From positions 1-36,869 of the forward strand of contig CALFNN010000034.1 in NCBI GenBank assembly GCA_937902925.1: a stretch of 36,869 nucleotides of DNA, given 5' to 3'. The position numbers and the translations under genes were made by a program. Source of the DNA: an uncultured Opitutaceae bacterium (lineage in GTDB: Bacteria; Verrucomicrobiota; Verrucomicrobiia; Opitutales; Opitutaceae). The notes below the pieces were generated by a model. It was not told where the DNA came from. It searched no databases and saw only the letters and a program-made list of their open reading frames with translations. Shown piece by piece: positions 18,701 through 26,095 of this stretch; position 1 is the stretch's first letter; every line of letters starts with the position of its first letter.

Positions 18701-19057
18701 GGCAAGTTCGGCGGCATCCGCACGGCGAACGCGAGCTATCTTGCCTCGAAGGGTATCACGGGAATTTGCGCGCCGGGGGTGCAGTTCACCGGGCCGGTCT
18801 ACCTCGGAGACATCAATGCCGCCGACATCGCCACGCCAGTGCTGTTGCTGGGCTCGGCCAGCGACGTCCGGGTCACCGGTGGCGATCTGTTCCAGTCCAA
18901 CAATCAGCCCGTGCAGGTCAGCGGCATCGGCCAGTTGCGATTCACGGACGGAACCACGTCGCAAGGCCTGTTGCTCCCCGCCCAAGCCGACCGGTCGCGG
19001 TTGGAGGAGAACGGCGCGGACGTGACCTCTCGCGTCGTGGTGAATCCGAGCCCGTAG
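12704..19057 (+). CDS. Giant exported TolB-propeller/Ig-repeat surface protein
   Basis: The 2117-residue protein has a signal peptide (MKPCLRFLLGAVLALFG, cleavage near AHA-Q). Residues ~25-325 are a CARDB-like beta region. Residues ~325-887 hold seven TolB/WD40-like blades with the recurring pattern FxSxAxNL...DTNGxxDIFVxD, the sixth split by an insert. Residues ~893-1654 hold eight Ig-like repeats of 90-95 residues, each with VQFFANGxxxGT, Y, WTP and GxYxxxAxATD. Residues ~1655-2117 form a beta-rich region of unknown family. The ATG at 12704 has GAGGTG eight bases upstream and gives the signal peptide. The gene lies 223 bases after the secretin and may be a cargo or partner of that machine (inference). 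Likely cell-surface or secreted, with an adhesive or carbohydrate-binding role possible. No catalytic motif was recognised. Confidence 0.88.
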   Translation: MKPCLRFLLGAVLALFGAAAAHAQLSPTGLSASPGSALPGDGVTFTVTVSNGGAQSAASADFTVKLTNLVTLSTITLPTAVGVTPTGGFIAGAVAAAPPSPATPGTGTFVFTTQIPASFSEAGNYSATVTMSTGAPASFSVSTSVLTITGKPDLQITSLTYAAGTSYVGGTVIPMQLTYVNNSSTNGTNNVPYVPGTNGFPTFVRVQVVLSSNPTFGDADDFQLTILDINGGNIGTTDNRGNPAVAANAAGGNPAVNADGVTHTFNWNQILPGNFSGSYYVLAKIDSLNQLPQNDPPALNVNGNNVWGGNTLNPSGTLINLIPSNFPTVYLASHGKGVATTASGYSDNPSMTADGRYMAFASDATNLVDATSTGGADTNGVRDIFIFDSQTSLVRRLSLSQQGAQGNGASNNPAISSANGRYVAFESNANNLVLGDTNGFSDIFVVDTLTGLISRISGANATGGQANNPSFKPSISQTGRFVVFQSTATNLTATATSVGRSHIYLYDRDVSGTGTFDTVGNTSTTVIDVPTAGTESDRDSIQPAISADGTVVAFTSDATNLDPNAADTNGKRDVFVRNVSSNTTRRVSVVNGTAAEADGDSQTPSLSSDGHYVAFASLADNLVAGDGNVVSDIFVYDTTALVTAPVVTRMSVSSANAQGSDPSAAGFRLGSINPTISSDGRYVTFASLDDNLASGDTNGQFHDGAYATATAAAPVAGALTTIAVTNGGSGYLTPPAVRITGGGGTGGYATATLTGNAVTSITVVNPGTGYTATPTVALIADSGDANKALDIFVHDRQVSGSGAFDASGNTATQMVSVNPFGYQTNGLLGSPSTAASNIYPVISANGRFVAFPSDAENNSGFAFGATNLLPLDSNTLRDVFLFDRRTNAPVTQATPPTVTITNPGNGSAVLVNTVIPVTASATTTIGVVSSVQFFVNGTSLGTSTVFPYTQSWTPTAVGTYTLSALVTDSFGNLGVSSNITVTVNAAPSVGITSPVAGSSVTTNSVNNFTATAAASNPGATITGVQFFANGVSLGTDTTAPYSITWSPASTGNYSLTVVATDSVGTQTTSPAVAITVTTAGSGGGGGAASPPPAVSLFPVPPTAASVNLPITLTANANAANGFNLTGVEYFANGVSLGSATAYPYALVWTPVATGFYTITAKASDNVGTTATSAGATVSVTAGTAPVVSLLTPNDGSAAVVGGPITLSAVAALGSGLFTGVEFFANGVSIGTRSVSTTGQGALPFYNLDWTPAAAGTYAFYAVGTDTSGNRYTTPTVTVTVSQNSAPSVSLTSPLVGASYTLGTGVLLSASAGDSDGTVASVQFFANGVPLITVSAAPYTFSWLPPAAGTYQITARATDNSGGVTTTAPRAVTVTAGAAATVTIVNPSAGSSIPVGNTVPFVASVTGGNGPITQVQFFVNGSSIGTASTSPYSTQWTPGAPGSYTLLAVATDSAGVSVNSTAQVVTITANNPPTVAITLPATGTTVSAGTVVTLVASAGDSDGTVASVRFLANGNTVATATAVPYLGSWTPTAAGIYAVVAQATDNSGNVTNSVPIILSVSANQIPSVALTSPANGATVRVGVGVTLNAAASDADGTITNVQFFANGVAIGTSTTPPYTTIWTPGAEGLYRLNALTIDNSGAVAVSTTVLVLASASAGDSVATGTYQGAGEVGNFAVVTSRGKAAAYIGYSITAGVNKTYFFPNVPADSSGNFSLLDSAGKSLIAGASGDTGTSGNVDAGRLTFIGIDTKFLAGSGPVAAGYYAGTLTGKTGSTLAAIIGSDGSIMLYAANGTFDDAGGGGLTGKLDNTGAFSVTTLRGNRFTGKADPLTGFISGTLTGSNGGAFSAAPAVLGATSSAKVSGAAAEIGSNITVASTGFTYDQVLLKGASASVTADPGQITRVSFADLTNDIVQVEFSGAGVMSITLDNPSGPATAANYNQPDIAYMKGHANILITGADETSNVSVFSVGKLTAVNQTLFKSGVVYDGVADIGYIAILTTDGKFGGIRTANASYLASKGITGICAPGVQFTGPVYLGDINAADIATPVLLLGSASDVRVTGGDLFQSNNQPVQVSGIGQLRFTDGTTSQGLLLPAQADRSRLEENGADVTSRVVVNPSP

Positions 19058-19098
19058 TCGCGGACCCGAGCGCCAAAAGTCCTGAAGTCGGATAGAGT

Positions 19099-19118
19099 GG
19101 CGAGGCGTGGTCCTCGCC
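19099..19118. terminator. Possible hairpin between convergent genes
   Basis: GGCGAGG (19099-19105) can pair with CCTCGCC (19112-19118) across a six-base loop, 41 bases after the giant gene. Only a short T run follows, and not directly, so termination is uncertain. Confidence 0.35.
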
Positions 19119-19176
19119 GCCATCTTTGGGCCGGGCGAGGCGTTTTAGGATTTCGGTCGCGAGGCTTTTCCGATCG

Positions 19177-19803
19177 TCACCACGCCCCGCCGATGAAACC
19201 GGTGAGCGCCTTCACCGCGACCACGCCGGCATTTTTCGCGGCGTGTGCGGCGAAGCAGGGCAGCAGCGAACGCTGCGGATTCCAGGCGGCCAGCCGTGCA
19301 GCATAAAGCCAGAGCGAAGTCGAAAATGCCGCGGCCGTGCTGAACCAACCCTTGGCGGTCAGCGTCAGCGCAACTCCCGCATCGTCCCACCGCCAGAGAA
19401 AAGGGTGCAACGTTGCGAACACCAGGGACGCTCCGATCGCGCCCGCCCACGAGGCCAAGGATGCCTGTTCGCTCCCTCCTTCGGGACCGATCACGAGCCA
19501 GCCCCGGAAAATAATCTCCTCGATGATCGGTGCGGCGACGATGGAATAGGTCGCAAACAACCACGTCATCGTCGATTGCTGGTCCGAGAGTCCCAGCGCG
19601 CGCTCTCCGGCGGTCTCGAGCGCGAGGATGACCAGCGCTCCGGCAACCGCGAGCAACACGGCTGGGAGCGGTGCGTCGGTCGCGCCGGGCAGGGCGTGCG
19701 GCAGTGGCGCGGCATCCCGTGCCGCGCGCCGGTCGTCACGCCAGAGTTTGCCAAAATAGAGGCCGGCGGCCGTCATGAGCAGAAGCAGGAAGGGGTGGTT
19801 CAT
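19177..19803 (-). CDS. CPBP-family intramembrane protease
   Basis: The 208-residue multi-span membrane protein carries the three CPBP (CAAX protease/bacteriocin-processing) motifs: APIIEEIIFRGWL (~90-102) with the catalytic Glu pair and Arg, FATLHPFLW with the first His, and PCFAAHAAKNAG near 185 with the second His and Asn. Hydrophobic helices flank each motif. Bacterial members cleave within membranes or act as self-immunity or scaffolding proteins; substrates here are unknown. It is convergent with the giant surface gene and divergent from the polyprenyl synthase gene. No clear SD is seen before the ATG. Confidence 0.87.
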   Translation of the reverse strand: MNHPFLLLLMTAAGLYFGKLWRDDRRAARDAAPLPHALPGATDAPLPAVLLAVAGALVILALETAGERALGLSDQQSTMTWLFATYSIVAAPIIEEIIFRGWLVIGPEGGSEQASLASWAGAIGASLVFATLHPFLWRWDDAGVALTLTAKGWFSTAAAFSTSLWLYAARLAAWNPQRSLLPCFAAHAAKNAGVVAVKALTGFIGGAW

Positions 19804-19864
19804 GGGCTTATGACGCGACTATTGAATGGTCATTTCCGATTTCGCGCCTAGCGTCCAGCCAACC

Positions 19865-20959
19865 ATGAGCCGCGCCGCCAGCTCCCACCCCGAACGCCCC
19901 GCCGCCGATGCGGCCGGGTCACGTGGGCCGGTCGGAGCAATGACCCCGCTGGAGGCGAAGCCGCACGCTTTCGCCGGCGTGTTTTCGCTTCTGGCGCCGC
20001 ATCTGGCCGAGCTCGACCGGTTCCTCCACGGGCAGATCGCCGCCTTCGAGCCGGAAATTCGGGCGATGGCCGACTATTGCATCGACACATCCGGCAAGCG
20101 CATCCGCCCCGCACTTGTTTTTCTCGGCGGCTGGCGCGGTCCGACCGTGATCACACCGGAACTCGTCCGCCTCGCCGCCGTCGTCGAACTGGTGCACCTC
20201 GCGACCCTCGTGCACGACGACATCATGGACGAGGCCGACGTCCGTCGCGGCCGCCGCACCGCCGCGCGCGAATACGGACCCACGGCGGCCGTGCTGCTGG
20301 GTGACGCCCTGTTTGCGCATGCGCTGCATCTCGCGACCCAGTTTCCCACGACGGAAGTCTGTGCCGCCGTCTCGGAATCGACCCGGCGGGTGTGCGCCGG
20401 CGAGATCGTGCAGACGTTGCGGCGCGGCTCGACCGATGTCACTCGCGCGGACTACCAGCGCATCGTGGACCTCAAGACGGCCGAGCTTTTCCGCGTGTCG
20501 TGCCTGCTCGGCGCGCGATTGGCTGGATCGGAGCCGGACTACGTCGCGGCCGCGGGGGATTTCGGCCGGCATCTCGGCATCGCCTACCAGATTTACGACG
20601 ATCTGGTGGATTTTTTCGGCGAGGAGACGCGCATCGGCAAGACGCTTGGGACCGATTTTGCGAGCGGCAAACTCACCCTGCCGCTCCTCGCGTTGCTCGA
20701 GCGGCTGCCGGCGGGTGAACGGGCGGCGCTGACCGGCGAAATCACCGGCAAGTGCCCGCCCCAGGCCGCGCTCCGGCTGGGACAGATGCGCGAGCTTGGA
20801 GTCTTCACGGCGGTGGCCGGCGCGGTGCAGACCGAGGTGGCCCTGGCGACGACGGCGTTGCGCCCCTGGCCGGATCACGCGCCGACGCCACTGCTGCTCG
20901 GGCTCGCCGATGTGTTGCACGCCCAGATCGACGGACTGCGGCCGCGCGCGTGTGCGTGA
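19865..20959 (+). CDS. Long-chain polyprenyl diphosphate synthase
   Basis: The enzyme condenses isopentenyl diphosphate units to a long all-trans prenyl diphosphate, usually for the quinone side chain. The first Asp-rich motif is LVHDDIMDEAD (~116) and the second YQIYDDLVDFFG (~242), with GKRIRPAL upstream and KTAELFRVSC between them. The residue five before the first motif is Ala, not a bulky aromatic, which fits a C35-C50 product (inference). The ATG at 19865 is a compromise. Alternatives are 19826 (13 residues longer) and 19940 (GGAG two bases upstream, MTPLEAKP), which would give a more typical 339 residues. The exact chain length cannot be read from sequence. Confidence 0.9.
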   Translation: MSRAASSHPERPAADAAGSRGPVGAMTPLEAKPHAFAGVFSLLAPHLAELDRFLHGQIAAFEPEIRAMADYCIDTSGKRIRPALVFLGGWRGPTVITPELVRLAAVVELVHLATLVHDDIMDEADVRRGRRTAAREYGPTAAVLLGDALFAHALHLATQFPTTEVCAAVSESTRRVCAGEIVQTLRRGSTDVTRADYQRIVDLKTAELFRVSCLLGARLAGSEPDYVAAAGDFGRHLGIAYQIYDDLVDFFGEETRIGKTLGTDFASGKLTLPLLALLERLPAGERAALTGEITGKCPPQAALRLGQMRELGVFTAVAGAVQTEVALATTALRPWPDHAPTPLLLGLADVLHAQIDGLRPRACA

Positions 20960-21020
20960 TTCACGGGTCTTTGGCGACTTTGCATTTGCACCGCGGATCG
21001 ATTTGTCGTTGGCTCGGCCT

Positions 21021-21659
21021 GTGACCGATGTGACCAAAGTTCTCGGCAAGACGCTTGTCGCGTCGCCCGAGCGCCGGCAGGAAGCCGATGCGGATGTCGA
21101 CATCATCCGCCGGGTCCAGGCCGGCGACGTCGCGGCGTTCGACCGCCTTATCCTGAAATACCGCGAGCGGGTCTTTGGCATCGTCTACAACATGACCTCC
21201 AATCGCGAGGATGCCGCCGACCTCACGCAGGATGCCTTCATCAAGGCCTTCCAGTCGATTCACCGTTTTGGCGGCCAGTCGTCGTTTTTCACCTGGCTCT
21301 ACCGGATCGCAGTCAATTCGGCCCTGAGTCACCTGCGCAAGAGCCGCCTCCGGTCGTTTTTCAGCCTCGAACGGGTCAATTCCGAGGATCCTGTTTCGCG
21401 CGAAATCGTCGCGGCCCTGACCGACAAGACGGGGATTGACCGCGATACTTTCGTCCGGGAGCTCCAGGAAAAATTGAACGATGCGATGCAGAAGTTGTCT
21501 ATCAAGCATCGCACTGTGGTCACACTATTTGAGATTGATGGGCTTAGTCACCAGGAGATTGCCGAAGTCATGAGCTGCTCGGTTGGAACCGTGCGCTCCC
21601 GGTTGCACTACGCGAAACAGCTTCTTCAGGCGGAGCTCCAGCCCTACATGCGGAAATGA
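21021..21659 (+). CDS. ECF-type RNA polymerase sigma factor
   Basis: The 212-residue product is a group 4 sigma factor that directs RNA polymerase to a specific promoter set. Region 2 spans about 37-105 (FDRLILKYRERVFGIVYNMT, DAADLTQDAFIKAFQ, FFTWLYRIAVNSALSHLRK). Region 4 spans about 155-205 (LSIKHRTVVTLFEIDGLS, EIAEVMSCSVGTVRSRLHYAK). No sigma-1.1 or region 3 is present. The GTG at 21021 is chosen from several in-frame GTG/TTG options because upstream codons overlap the prenyl synthase end and are not family-like; no SD decides it. Its stop overlaps the next start (ATGATGA). It resembles the RpoE/SigW class common in Verrucomicrobia. Confidence 0.92.
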   Translation: MTDVTKVLGKTLVASPERRQEADADVDIIRRVQAGDVAAFDRLILKYRERVFGIVYNMTSNREDAADLTQDAFIKAFQSIHRFGGQSSFFTWLYRIAVNSALSHLRKSRLRSFFSLERVNSEDPVSREIVAALTDKTGIDRDTFVRELQEKLNDAMQKLSIKHRTVVTLFEIDGLSHQEIAEVMSCSVGTVRSRLHYAKQLLQAELQPYMRK

Positions 21660-22498
21660 TGAACCAGGAACACAGGCGGCCCGTTACCCTTGAAGATTTG
21701 CTCCGCTTGAAGCGCGCCGAGCGCCCGTCGCCGGAGTTCTGGAGTCAGTTTGATCGCGAGCTCCGCGCCAAGCAACTGGCGGCCCTCGTCGAGAAGCGTC
21801 CGTGGTGGAGGGTGGTGCCGCGCGCGTTTGCCGGGTTGTCCCGTTATCATCTTCCGCTGGGCGCGACCGCCGTGCTCGCACTTTCGGTCATTTCCGTGCG
21901 GGAATTTCGGTCGGCCGCGCCGGCAACGGTGCAGCCGCCCCGCGCCCGGACCGAGCCCACGGTTGCGGCCTCGGTCCCGGTCGTCGCGCGGCCGGTTGCG
22001 ATCCCGGTTAATTTTGCCGCACCGGTGCCCGAGGCCGTGGCGTCCGCCGACGAAAATGGATCGGAGTCCCGTCGGGCGGATGTGGCCTCCGAGTCCCCCG
22101 GTGCCGCCGATTTTGCCCAGACCACCGTGCCCGCGGCGGTGACGATGGAGTTGGAACAGGTCGCCGCGAAAGCCCTGCCCCGCTCACGGCTCATTGGCGA
22201 TAATCTGGTCTCGGCCCAGCAGGTGGCATTCGCTCGCGATGCGGTCAGTGCCTCGCGGGGCTTTGAGTCGCGCGTCATGCCGCCTCACGCCCCGAAGGTC
22301 GATCCGCTGGCGCAAATGACGTCGCCCGCCGATGCGCGCCGCGCCTGGCTCTTGAATGCCACGCTGACTTCGGCTTCGGTCAGCCCGGCGATGCGTGGTG
22401 GCGATCGCGTCGCGAGTCGCTTGACGAGCGACCGGATCTACGACGACACGGTCAGCCGCCTCGATGCCCACGGCAACAGCCTTGGGTTCCGATTCTGA
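21656..22498 (+). CDS. Single-span membrane protein, candidate anti-sigma factor
   Basis: The 280-residue protein is of no recognised family. It has a charged cytoplasmic N-terminus (~1-60, LEDLLRLKRAERPSPEFWSQFD), one membrane span (~66-82, LGATAVLALSVISV) and a long Ala/Pro/Val-rich extracytoplasmic part ending LDAHGNSLGFRF. It overlaps the ECF sigma gene by four bases and ends at a terminator, the position and topology of an anti-sigma factor. The zinc-finger motif of ZAS anti-sigma factors (HxxxCxxC) is absent, so this is a guess from context. It could instead be an unrelated envelope protein. Confidence 0.75.
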   Translation: MMNQEHRRPVTLEDLLRLKRAERPSPEFWSQFDRELRAKQLAALVEKRPWWRVVPRAFAGLSRYHLPLGATAVLALSVISVREFRSAAPATVQPPRARTEPTVAASVPVVARPVAIPVNFAAPVPEAVASADENGSESRRADVASESPGAADFAQTTVPAAVTMELEQVAAKALPRSRLIGDNLVSAQQVAFARDAVSASRGFESRVMPPHAPKVDPLAQMTSPADARRAWLLNATLTSASVSPAMRGGDRVASRLTSDRIYDDTVSRLDAHGNSLGFRF

Positions 22499-22524
22499 GC
22501 GGTTCGGGCGCGACCGATCTCCCG

Positions 22525-22548
22525 GCCCCGCCTCGGCGGGGCTTTTTT
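22525..22548 (+). terminator. Rho-independent terminator after the sigma operon
   Basis: GCCCCGCC (22525-22532) pairs with GGCGGGGC (22535-22542), with six T residues immediately after. It lies 27 bases beyond the stop of the candidate anti-sigma gene. Confidence 0.9.
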
Positions 22549-22587
22549 GCTTTTGGTCCGGGAGACGAGAGAGTCTAACGTGTCATC

Positions 22588-23007
22588 ATGCCCGTCCATC
22601 AGGCCACCCTCTCGATTCGCACTCGTGGTCCGGGGCTGCACGAAATCACCGAGGCCGTTGCACGGGAGGTGGCGCGCAGCGGTTGCGCCTGCGGGGTCGT
22701 GACGATCTTCTGCCGCCACACGAGCTGCAGCCTGGTCATCATGGAAAACGCGGATCCCTCCGCCCGGCGCGACCTCGAGGCCTGGCTCGATCGGCTCGTG
22801 CCGGAGGACGATCCGCATTTTGAACACACGCTCGAGGGTCCCGACGACATGCCGAGCCACATCAAGATGGCGCTCACGCGCACGAGCGAAAGCGTGCCGT
22901 TCGCCAGCGGCCGCCTGTTGCTTGGCACGTGGCAGGGGATCTTTCTCTGGGAGCATCGCCATGCTTCGCACGCGCGGGAGATCGTGGTGACGGCGGTCGG
23001 CGACTGA
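22588..23007 (+). CDS. yjbQ: YjbQ/UPF0047 family protein
   Basis: The 139-residue product matches the compact YjbQ family, some members of which show weak thiamine-phosphate synthase activity; the physiological role is unsettled. Conserved features: CRHTSCSLVIMENAD (~44-58), HTLEGPDDMPSHIK (~78-92) and a C-terminal GTWQGIFLWEHR. The His, Glu and Asp residues in these motifs form the presumed active site. It is cytoplasmic and apparently monocistronic between the terminator at 22525 and the convergent fumarase gene. Confidence 0.92.
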   Translation: MPVHQATLSIRTRGPGLHEITEAVAREVARSGCACGVVTIFCRHTSCSLVIMENADPSARRDLEAWLDRLVPEDDPHFEHTLEGPDDMPSHIKMALTRTSESVPFASGRLLLGTWQGIFLWEHRHASHAREIVVTAVGD

Positions 23008-23015
23008 GGGTGGAG

Positions 23016-23090
23016 GCGCGTGATCCCCCACGCGCGTTCGGTTCGAAGCCCCGCGGGGTCAGAACCGGAGGCCGGGCGAGACACCCCGGC
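23016..23090. other. Three successive hairpins between convergent genes
   Basis: The 90 bases between yjbQ and fumarase hold three potential stems: GCGCGTG/CACGCGC (23016-23035), CGGTTC/GAACCG enclosing the palindrome CCCCGCGGGG (23039-23067), and GCCGGG/CCCGGC (23071-23090). There is no clear T run in either direction. A bidirectional transcription barrier is possible. Confidence 0.35.
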
Positions 23091-23097
23091 TTCTCCC

Positions 23098-24741
23098 TCA
23101 ACTTTTCGCCGGGAGGCAGGCGCCGCAGCCGTTGGCGAAGAAATCGTTGCCCTTGTCGTCGACGAGGATGAACGCCGGGAAATCCTTCACGTCGATCTTC
23201 CACACGGACTCCATGCCGAGTTCGGGATATTCGAGCTGCTCGACTTTCTTGATGTTTTCCTTGGCGAGAATCGCCGCCGGGCCGCCGATGCTGCCGAGGT
23301 AAAATCCGCCGTGTTTGCGACAGGCGTTGGTCACCTGCGCGCTGCGGTTGCCTTTCGCAAGCATGACCATCGAGCCGCCGAGCGATTGGAACTGGTCGAC
23401 GTAGCTGTCCATCCGTCCCGCGGTGGTCGGGCCGAACGAACCCGAGGCGTAGCCCTTCGGCGTTTTCGCCGGGCCGGCGTAATACACCGGGTGGTCCTTG
23501 AAGTATTGCGGCAGACCGTTGCCGGCATCGACGCGCTCCTTGAGCTTCGCGTGCGCCATGTCGCGGGCGACGATGAGCGTGCCGGTCAGTGACACGCGGG
23601 TCGTCACCGGGTGCCTCGACAGCTCCGCGAGGATTTCCTTCATCGGGCGGTTGAGATCGATCTGCACGATGTTGTCGTCCTTCCACGTGCGCTGGGCGGC
23701 GGGGATGAACCGGCCTGGATTCGTCTCCATCTTTTCGAGGAAGAGGCCGTCCTTGGTGATCTTTGCCTTGATGTTGCGGTCGGCGCTGCACGAGACGCCC
23801 ATCGCCACCGGACAGCTCGCGCCATGGCGCGGCAGCCGGATCACGCGGACGTCGAGGGCGAAATATTTTCCGCCGAACTGGGCGCCGATCCCGGTGGCGC
23901 GGGCGATCTCCATCACGCGGGCCTCCATCGCCAGATCGCGGAATGCCCGGCCGTGTTCGTTGCCGGTCGTGGGGAGCGCGTCGAGATAGCGGGTGGTGGC
24001 GAGCTTCAGCGTCTTCATGCACGCCTCGGCGCTGGTGCCGCCGACCACGAATGCCAGGTGGTAGGGCGGGCAGGCCGCGGTGCCGAGGAGCGGCAGCTTG
24101 TCGGCGACGAATTTGTCGAAGCTCTTCGGGTTGAGCAGCGCCTTGGTTTCCTGAAACAAGAACAGCTTGTTCGCCGAGCCCCCGCCCTTGGCGACGAAGA
24201 GAAATTCATACTTGGCGCCCTCCGTGGCGAAGATGTCGATCTGCGCAGGGAGATTGGTGCCGGTGTTCACCTCGCGCCACATGTCGAGCGGCGCATTTTG
24301 CGAATAGCGGAGGTTCTCCTTCGTGTAGCATTCGTAAACCCCTTTCGCGATCGCCTCGGCGTCGTTTGCCCCGGTCCAGACCTGCTGGCCCTTCTTGGCG
24401 AAGATGGCGGCGGTGCCGGTGTCCTGGCACATCGGCAGGATCCCCTCGGCCGCGATCTCGGCGTTCTTGAGCAGCGTCAGCGCGACGTAGCGGTCGTTGG
24501 CGCTGGCCTCGGGGTCGTCGAGGATGGCCGCGACCTGCTGGAGGTGGTTTGTCCGCAGCATGAACGAGGTGTCGTGAAACGCCTGCTGCGTCAGGTAGGC
24601 AATGGCCTCGGGCGTGACTTTCAGGATCTCCCGGCCCTCGAACGCCGCCGTGCCGACGCCCTCCCTGGAAAGGAGACGGTATTCGGTTTCGTCGGCACCG
24701 AATGGCATGGGGTCTTGGTAGATGAACGGTGGCGTGGGCAT
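23098..24741 (-). CDS. fumA: Class I (iron-sulfur) fumarate hydratase
   Basis: The 547-residue product interconverts fumarate and malate in the TCA cycle using a 4Fe-4S cluster. N- and C-terminal class I domains are fused as in E. coli FumA/B. Likely cluster cysteines are in [21 protein letters not shown] and GVSCSADRN. Other family blocks are [48 protein letters not shown] and [11 protein letters not shown] at the end. The ATG at 24741 is supported by AAGGTGA on the - strand; an in-frame start 45 bases upstream lacks this. It is monocistronic or follows the oxidoreductase gene (82 bases away, same strand). Confidence 0.95.
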   Translation of the reverse strand: MPTPPFIYQDPMPFGADETEYRLLSREGVGTAAFEGREILKVTPEAIAYLTQQAFHDTSFMLRTNHLQQVAAILDDPEASANDRYVALTLLKNAEIAAEGILPMCQDTGTAAIFAKKGQQVWTGANDAEAIAKGVYECYTKENLRYSQNAPLDMWREVNTGTNLPAQIDIFATEGAKYEFLFVAKGGGSANKLFLFQETKALLNPKSFDKFVADKLPLLGTAACPPYHLAFVVGGTSAEACMKTLKLATTRYLDALPTTGNEHGRAFRDLAMEARVMEIARATGIGAQFGGKYFALDVRVIRLPRHGASCPVAMGVSCSADRNIKAKITKDGLFLEKMETNPGRFIPAAQRTWKDDNIVQIDLNRPMKEILAELSRHPVTTRVSLTGTLIVARDMAHAKLKERVDAGNGLPQYFKDHPVYYAGPAKTPKGYASGSFGPTTAGRMDSYVDQFQSLGGSMVMLAKGNRSAQVTNACRKHGGFYLGSIGGPAAILAKENIKKVEQLEYPELGMESVWKIDVKDFPAFILVDDKGNDFFANGCGACLPAKS

Positions 24742-24748
24742 GGCAAAG

Positions 24749-24755
24749 TCACCTT
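24749..24755 (-). promoter_or_regulatory. Shine-Dalgarno deciding the fumarase start
   Basis: AAGGTGA on the - strand lies seven bases before the ATG at 24741 and selects it over the upstream in-frame start. Confidence 0.6.
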
Positions 24756-24823
24756 GGCCGGTTTTCCCGCCAAGTAAAGTCGCCACGATTCCGCCCGGCC
24801 GCGGCCTCGCGGGTTATAAGGCG

Positions 24824-26095
24824 TCACCGGCCCGCCGATAAACCGTCCTGACGGCCCGCCATCGCCCGCACGACGTCGTGGAAACGCGCCAAGTCCGCCG
24901 GGGTCGCCACCTCGCCGGTCGCCCGCTCCCATCCCGTCGAGCCCGGCCAGGCGCCGCGCACCAGGAAATTTTCGTGGACCGTCGCCATCGTGGGGACGCT
25001 GAGGTAATCCTTCTGGTCCTTGTCGTCGCGCAGCCGGCTGACCAGCGGCGCGGGAATGGACGTGATGAGTCCACTGGAGATGTGGGCGAGGTCGTTCAGC
25101 GCGACGAACGGCCGCGAATCGGCCAGCGTCGTCGCCGGCCGCGCGCCTTCGCCGCGCAGGTAGCGATGATAGTCGAGGTGATTCTCGACGAGGGGATCGA
25201 AGTGCTCCGGCACGATGCGCTCCACGCGGCCGTCCGCCCAGCGCACCTCGATCTGTTTGCCCACCACGTAGCGGATGGTCGCCTTGTCGCAAAGCACCAT
25301 CTCGAGCTGCGTGCTGGGACCCGCGCAGGCGTGCGACAGGGCGAAGCGCATCGTCACGCCCGCCGTCGTGTCGGCTTCCACGAAAAACGTGTCCGCGCCC
25401 TCGATCGCGTGGGCGCGGTAGAGTTCGGCGCGCACGGCGGCGAGTTGGGCCCAGCTGAACAACTCCGCGCCGCCGGCCCAGAAGAGCAGGTTGTGGACGA
25501 AGTGCGCCATCGCGTTGCCGAGGCACGAGTCCAGCACCACGCGGTCGCCCATCAGGAGGCGTCCGGCCCAGTTGTTGCGGGCAAAGTAGCTCGTCGGCCG
25601 CGGCCACAACGCGCTGAGCGTCGCGCCGCGCACCGCGCCGAATTCGCCGGCGAGGAGCCGCTCCTTGAGCGCGAGTCGGGACTTCTCGATGATGAAGTTG
25701 AAGCCGACGAGCGATGACTTCCGCGCGTGGGCGTCGGCCGCGATCATCTGTTCCAGTTCGGCATGGTCGAGCGTGGGCGGCTTCTCGAGGTAGACCGGCA
25801 GCCCGAGCGCGGTCGCCGCGGCGTGCATCTCGGCGTGGAGGTTGATCGGCGTCGGCACGACGACGAAGTCGAGCTGGCCGTGGTGCGCGTCGAGCATCGC
25901 GCGGTAGTTGTCGTAGACGCGGACGCCGCGCTCCGCGAACCGCCACTTTTCGCGCGACAGCGTGAACGCCGCGAGGTGGGGATCGCAGGTGCAGATGAGC
26001 CGGGCGTGACCCTGGTCCTCGAGTTTGTTGACGGCGTTGTGGTGCGAGCCCGCGAAGCCCCCCATGCCGATGATGCCAATGCGAACGGGGGCCAT
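24824..26095 (-). CDS. GFO/IDH/MocA family oxidoreductase
   Basis: The 423-residue NAD(P)-dependent dehydrogenase-like protein probably acts on a sugar or sugar derivative. The N-terminal Rossmann fold begins VRIGIIGMGGFAGSHH, followed by FVVVPTPINLHAE and the family hallmark YLEKPPTL. The C-terminal substrate domain starts near residue 125 (GFNFIIEKSRLAL), and DSCLGNAMAHFVHNLLFW includes His residues typical of the active-site region. The ATG shares one base with the stop of the KdsD-like gene (TGATG), so the two are coupled. Coupling with a Kdo-pathway isomerase hints at an envelope-sugar role, but the substrate is unknown. Confidence 0.87.
   Translation of the reverse strand: MAPVRIGIIGMGGFAGSHHNAVNKLEDQGHARLICTCDPHLAAFTLSREKWRFAERGVRVYDNYRAMLDAHHGQLDFVVVPTPINLHAEMHAAATALGLPVYLEKPPTLDHAELEQMIAADAHARKSSLVGFNFIIEKSRLALKERLLAGEFGAVRGATLSALWPRPTSYFARNNWAGRLLMGDRVVLDSCLGNAMAHFVHNLLFWAGGAELFSWAQLAAVRAELYRAHAIEGADTFFVEADTTAGVTMRFALSHACAGPSTQLEMVLCDKATIRYVVGKQIEVRWADGRVERIVPEHFDPLVENHLDYHRYLRGEGARPATTLADSRPFVALNDLAHISSGLITSIPAPLVSRLRDDKDQKDYLSVPTMATVHENFLVRGAWPGSTGWERATGEVATPADLARFHDVVRAMAGRQDGLSAGR

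Noticed and set aside
23039-23067. GGTTCGA-containing structure as a possible tRNA arm
   Set aside because: No acceptor, D or anticodon arms can be built around it; it is better seen as one of several hairpins between convergent genes.
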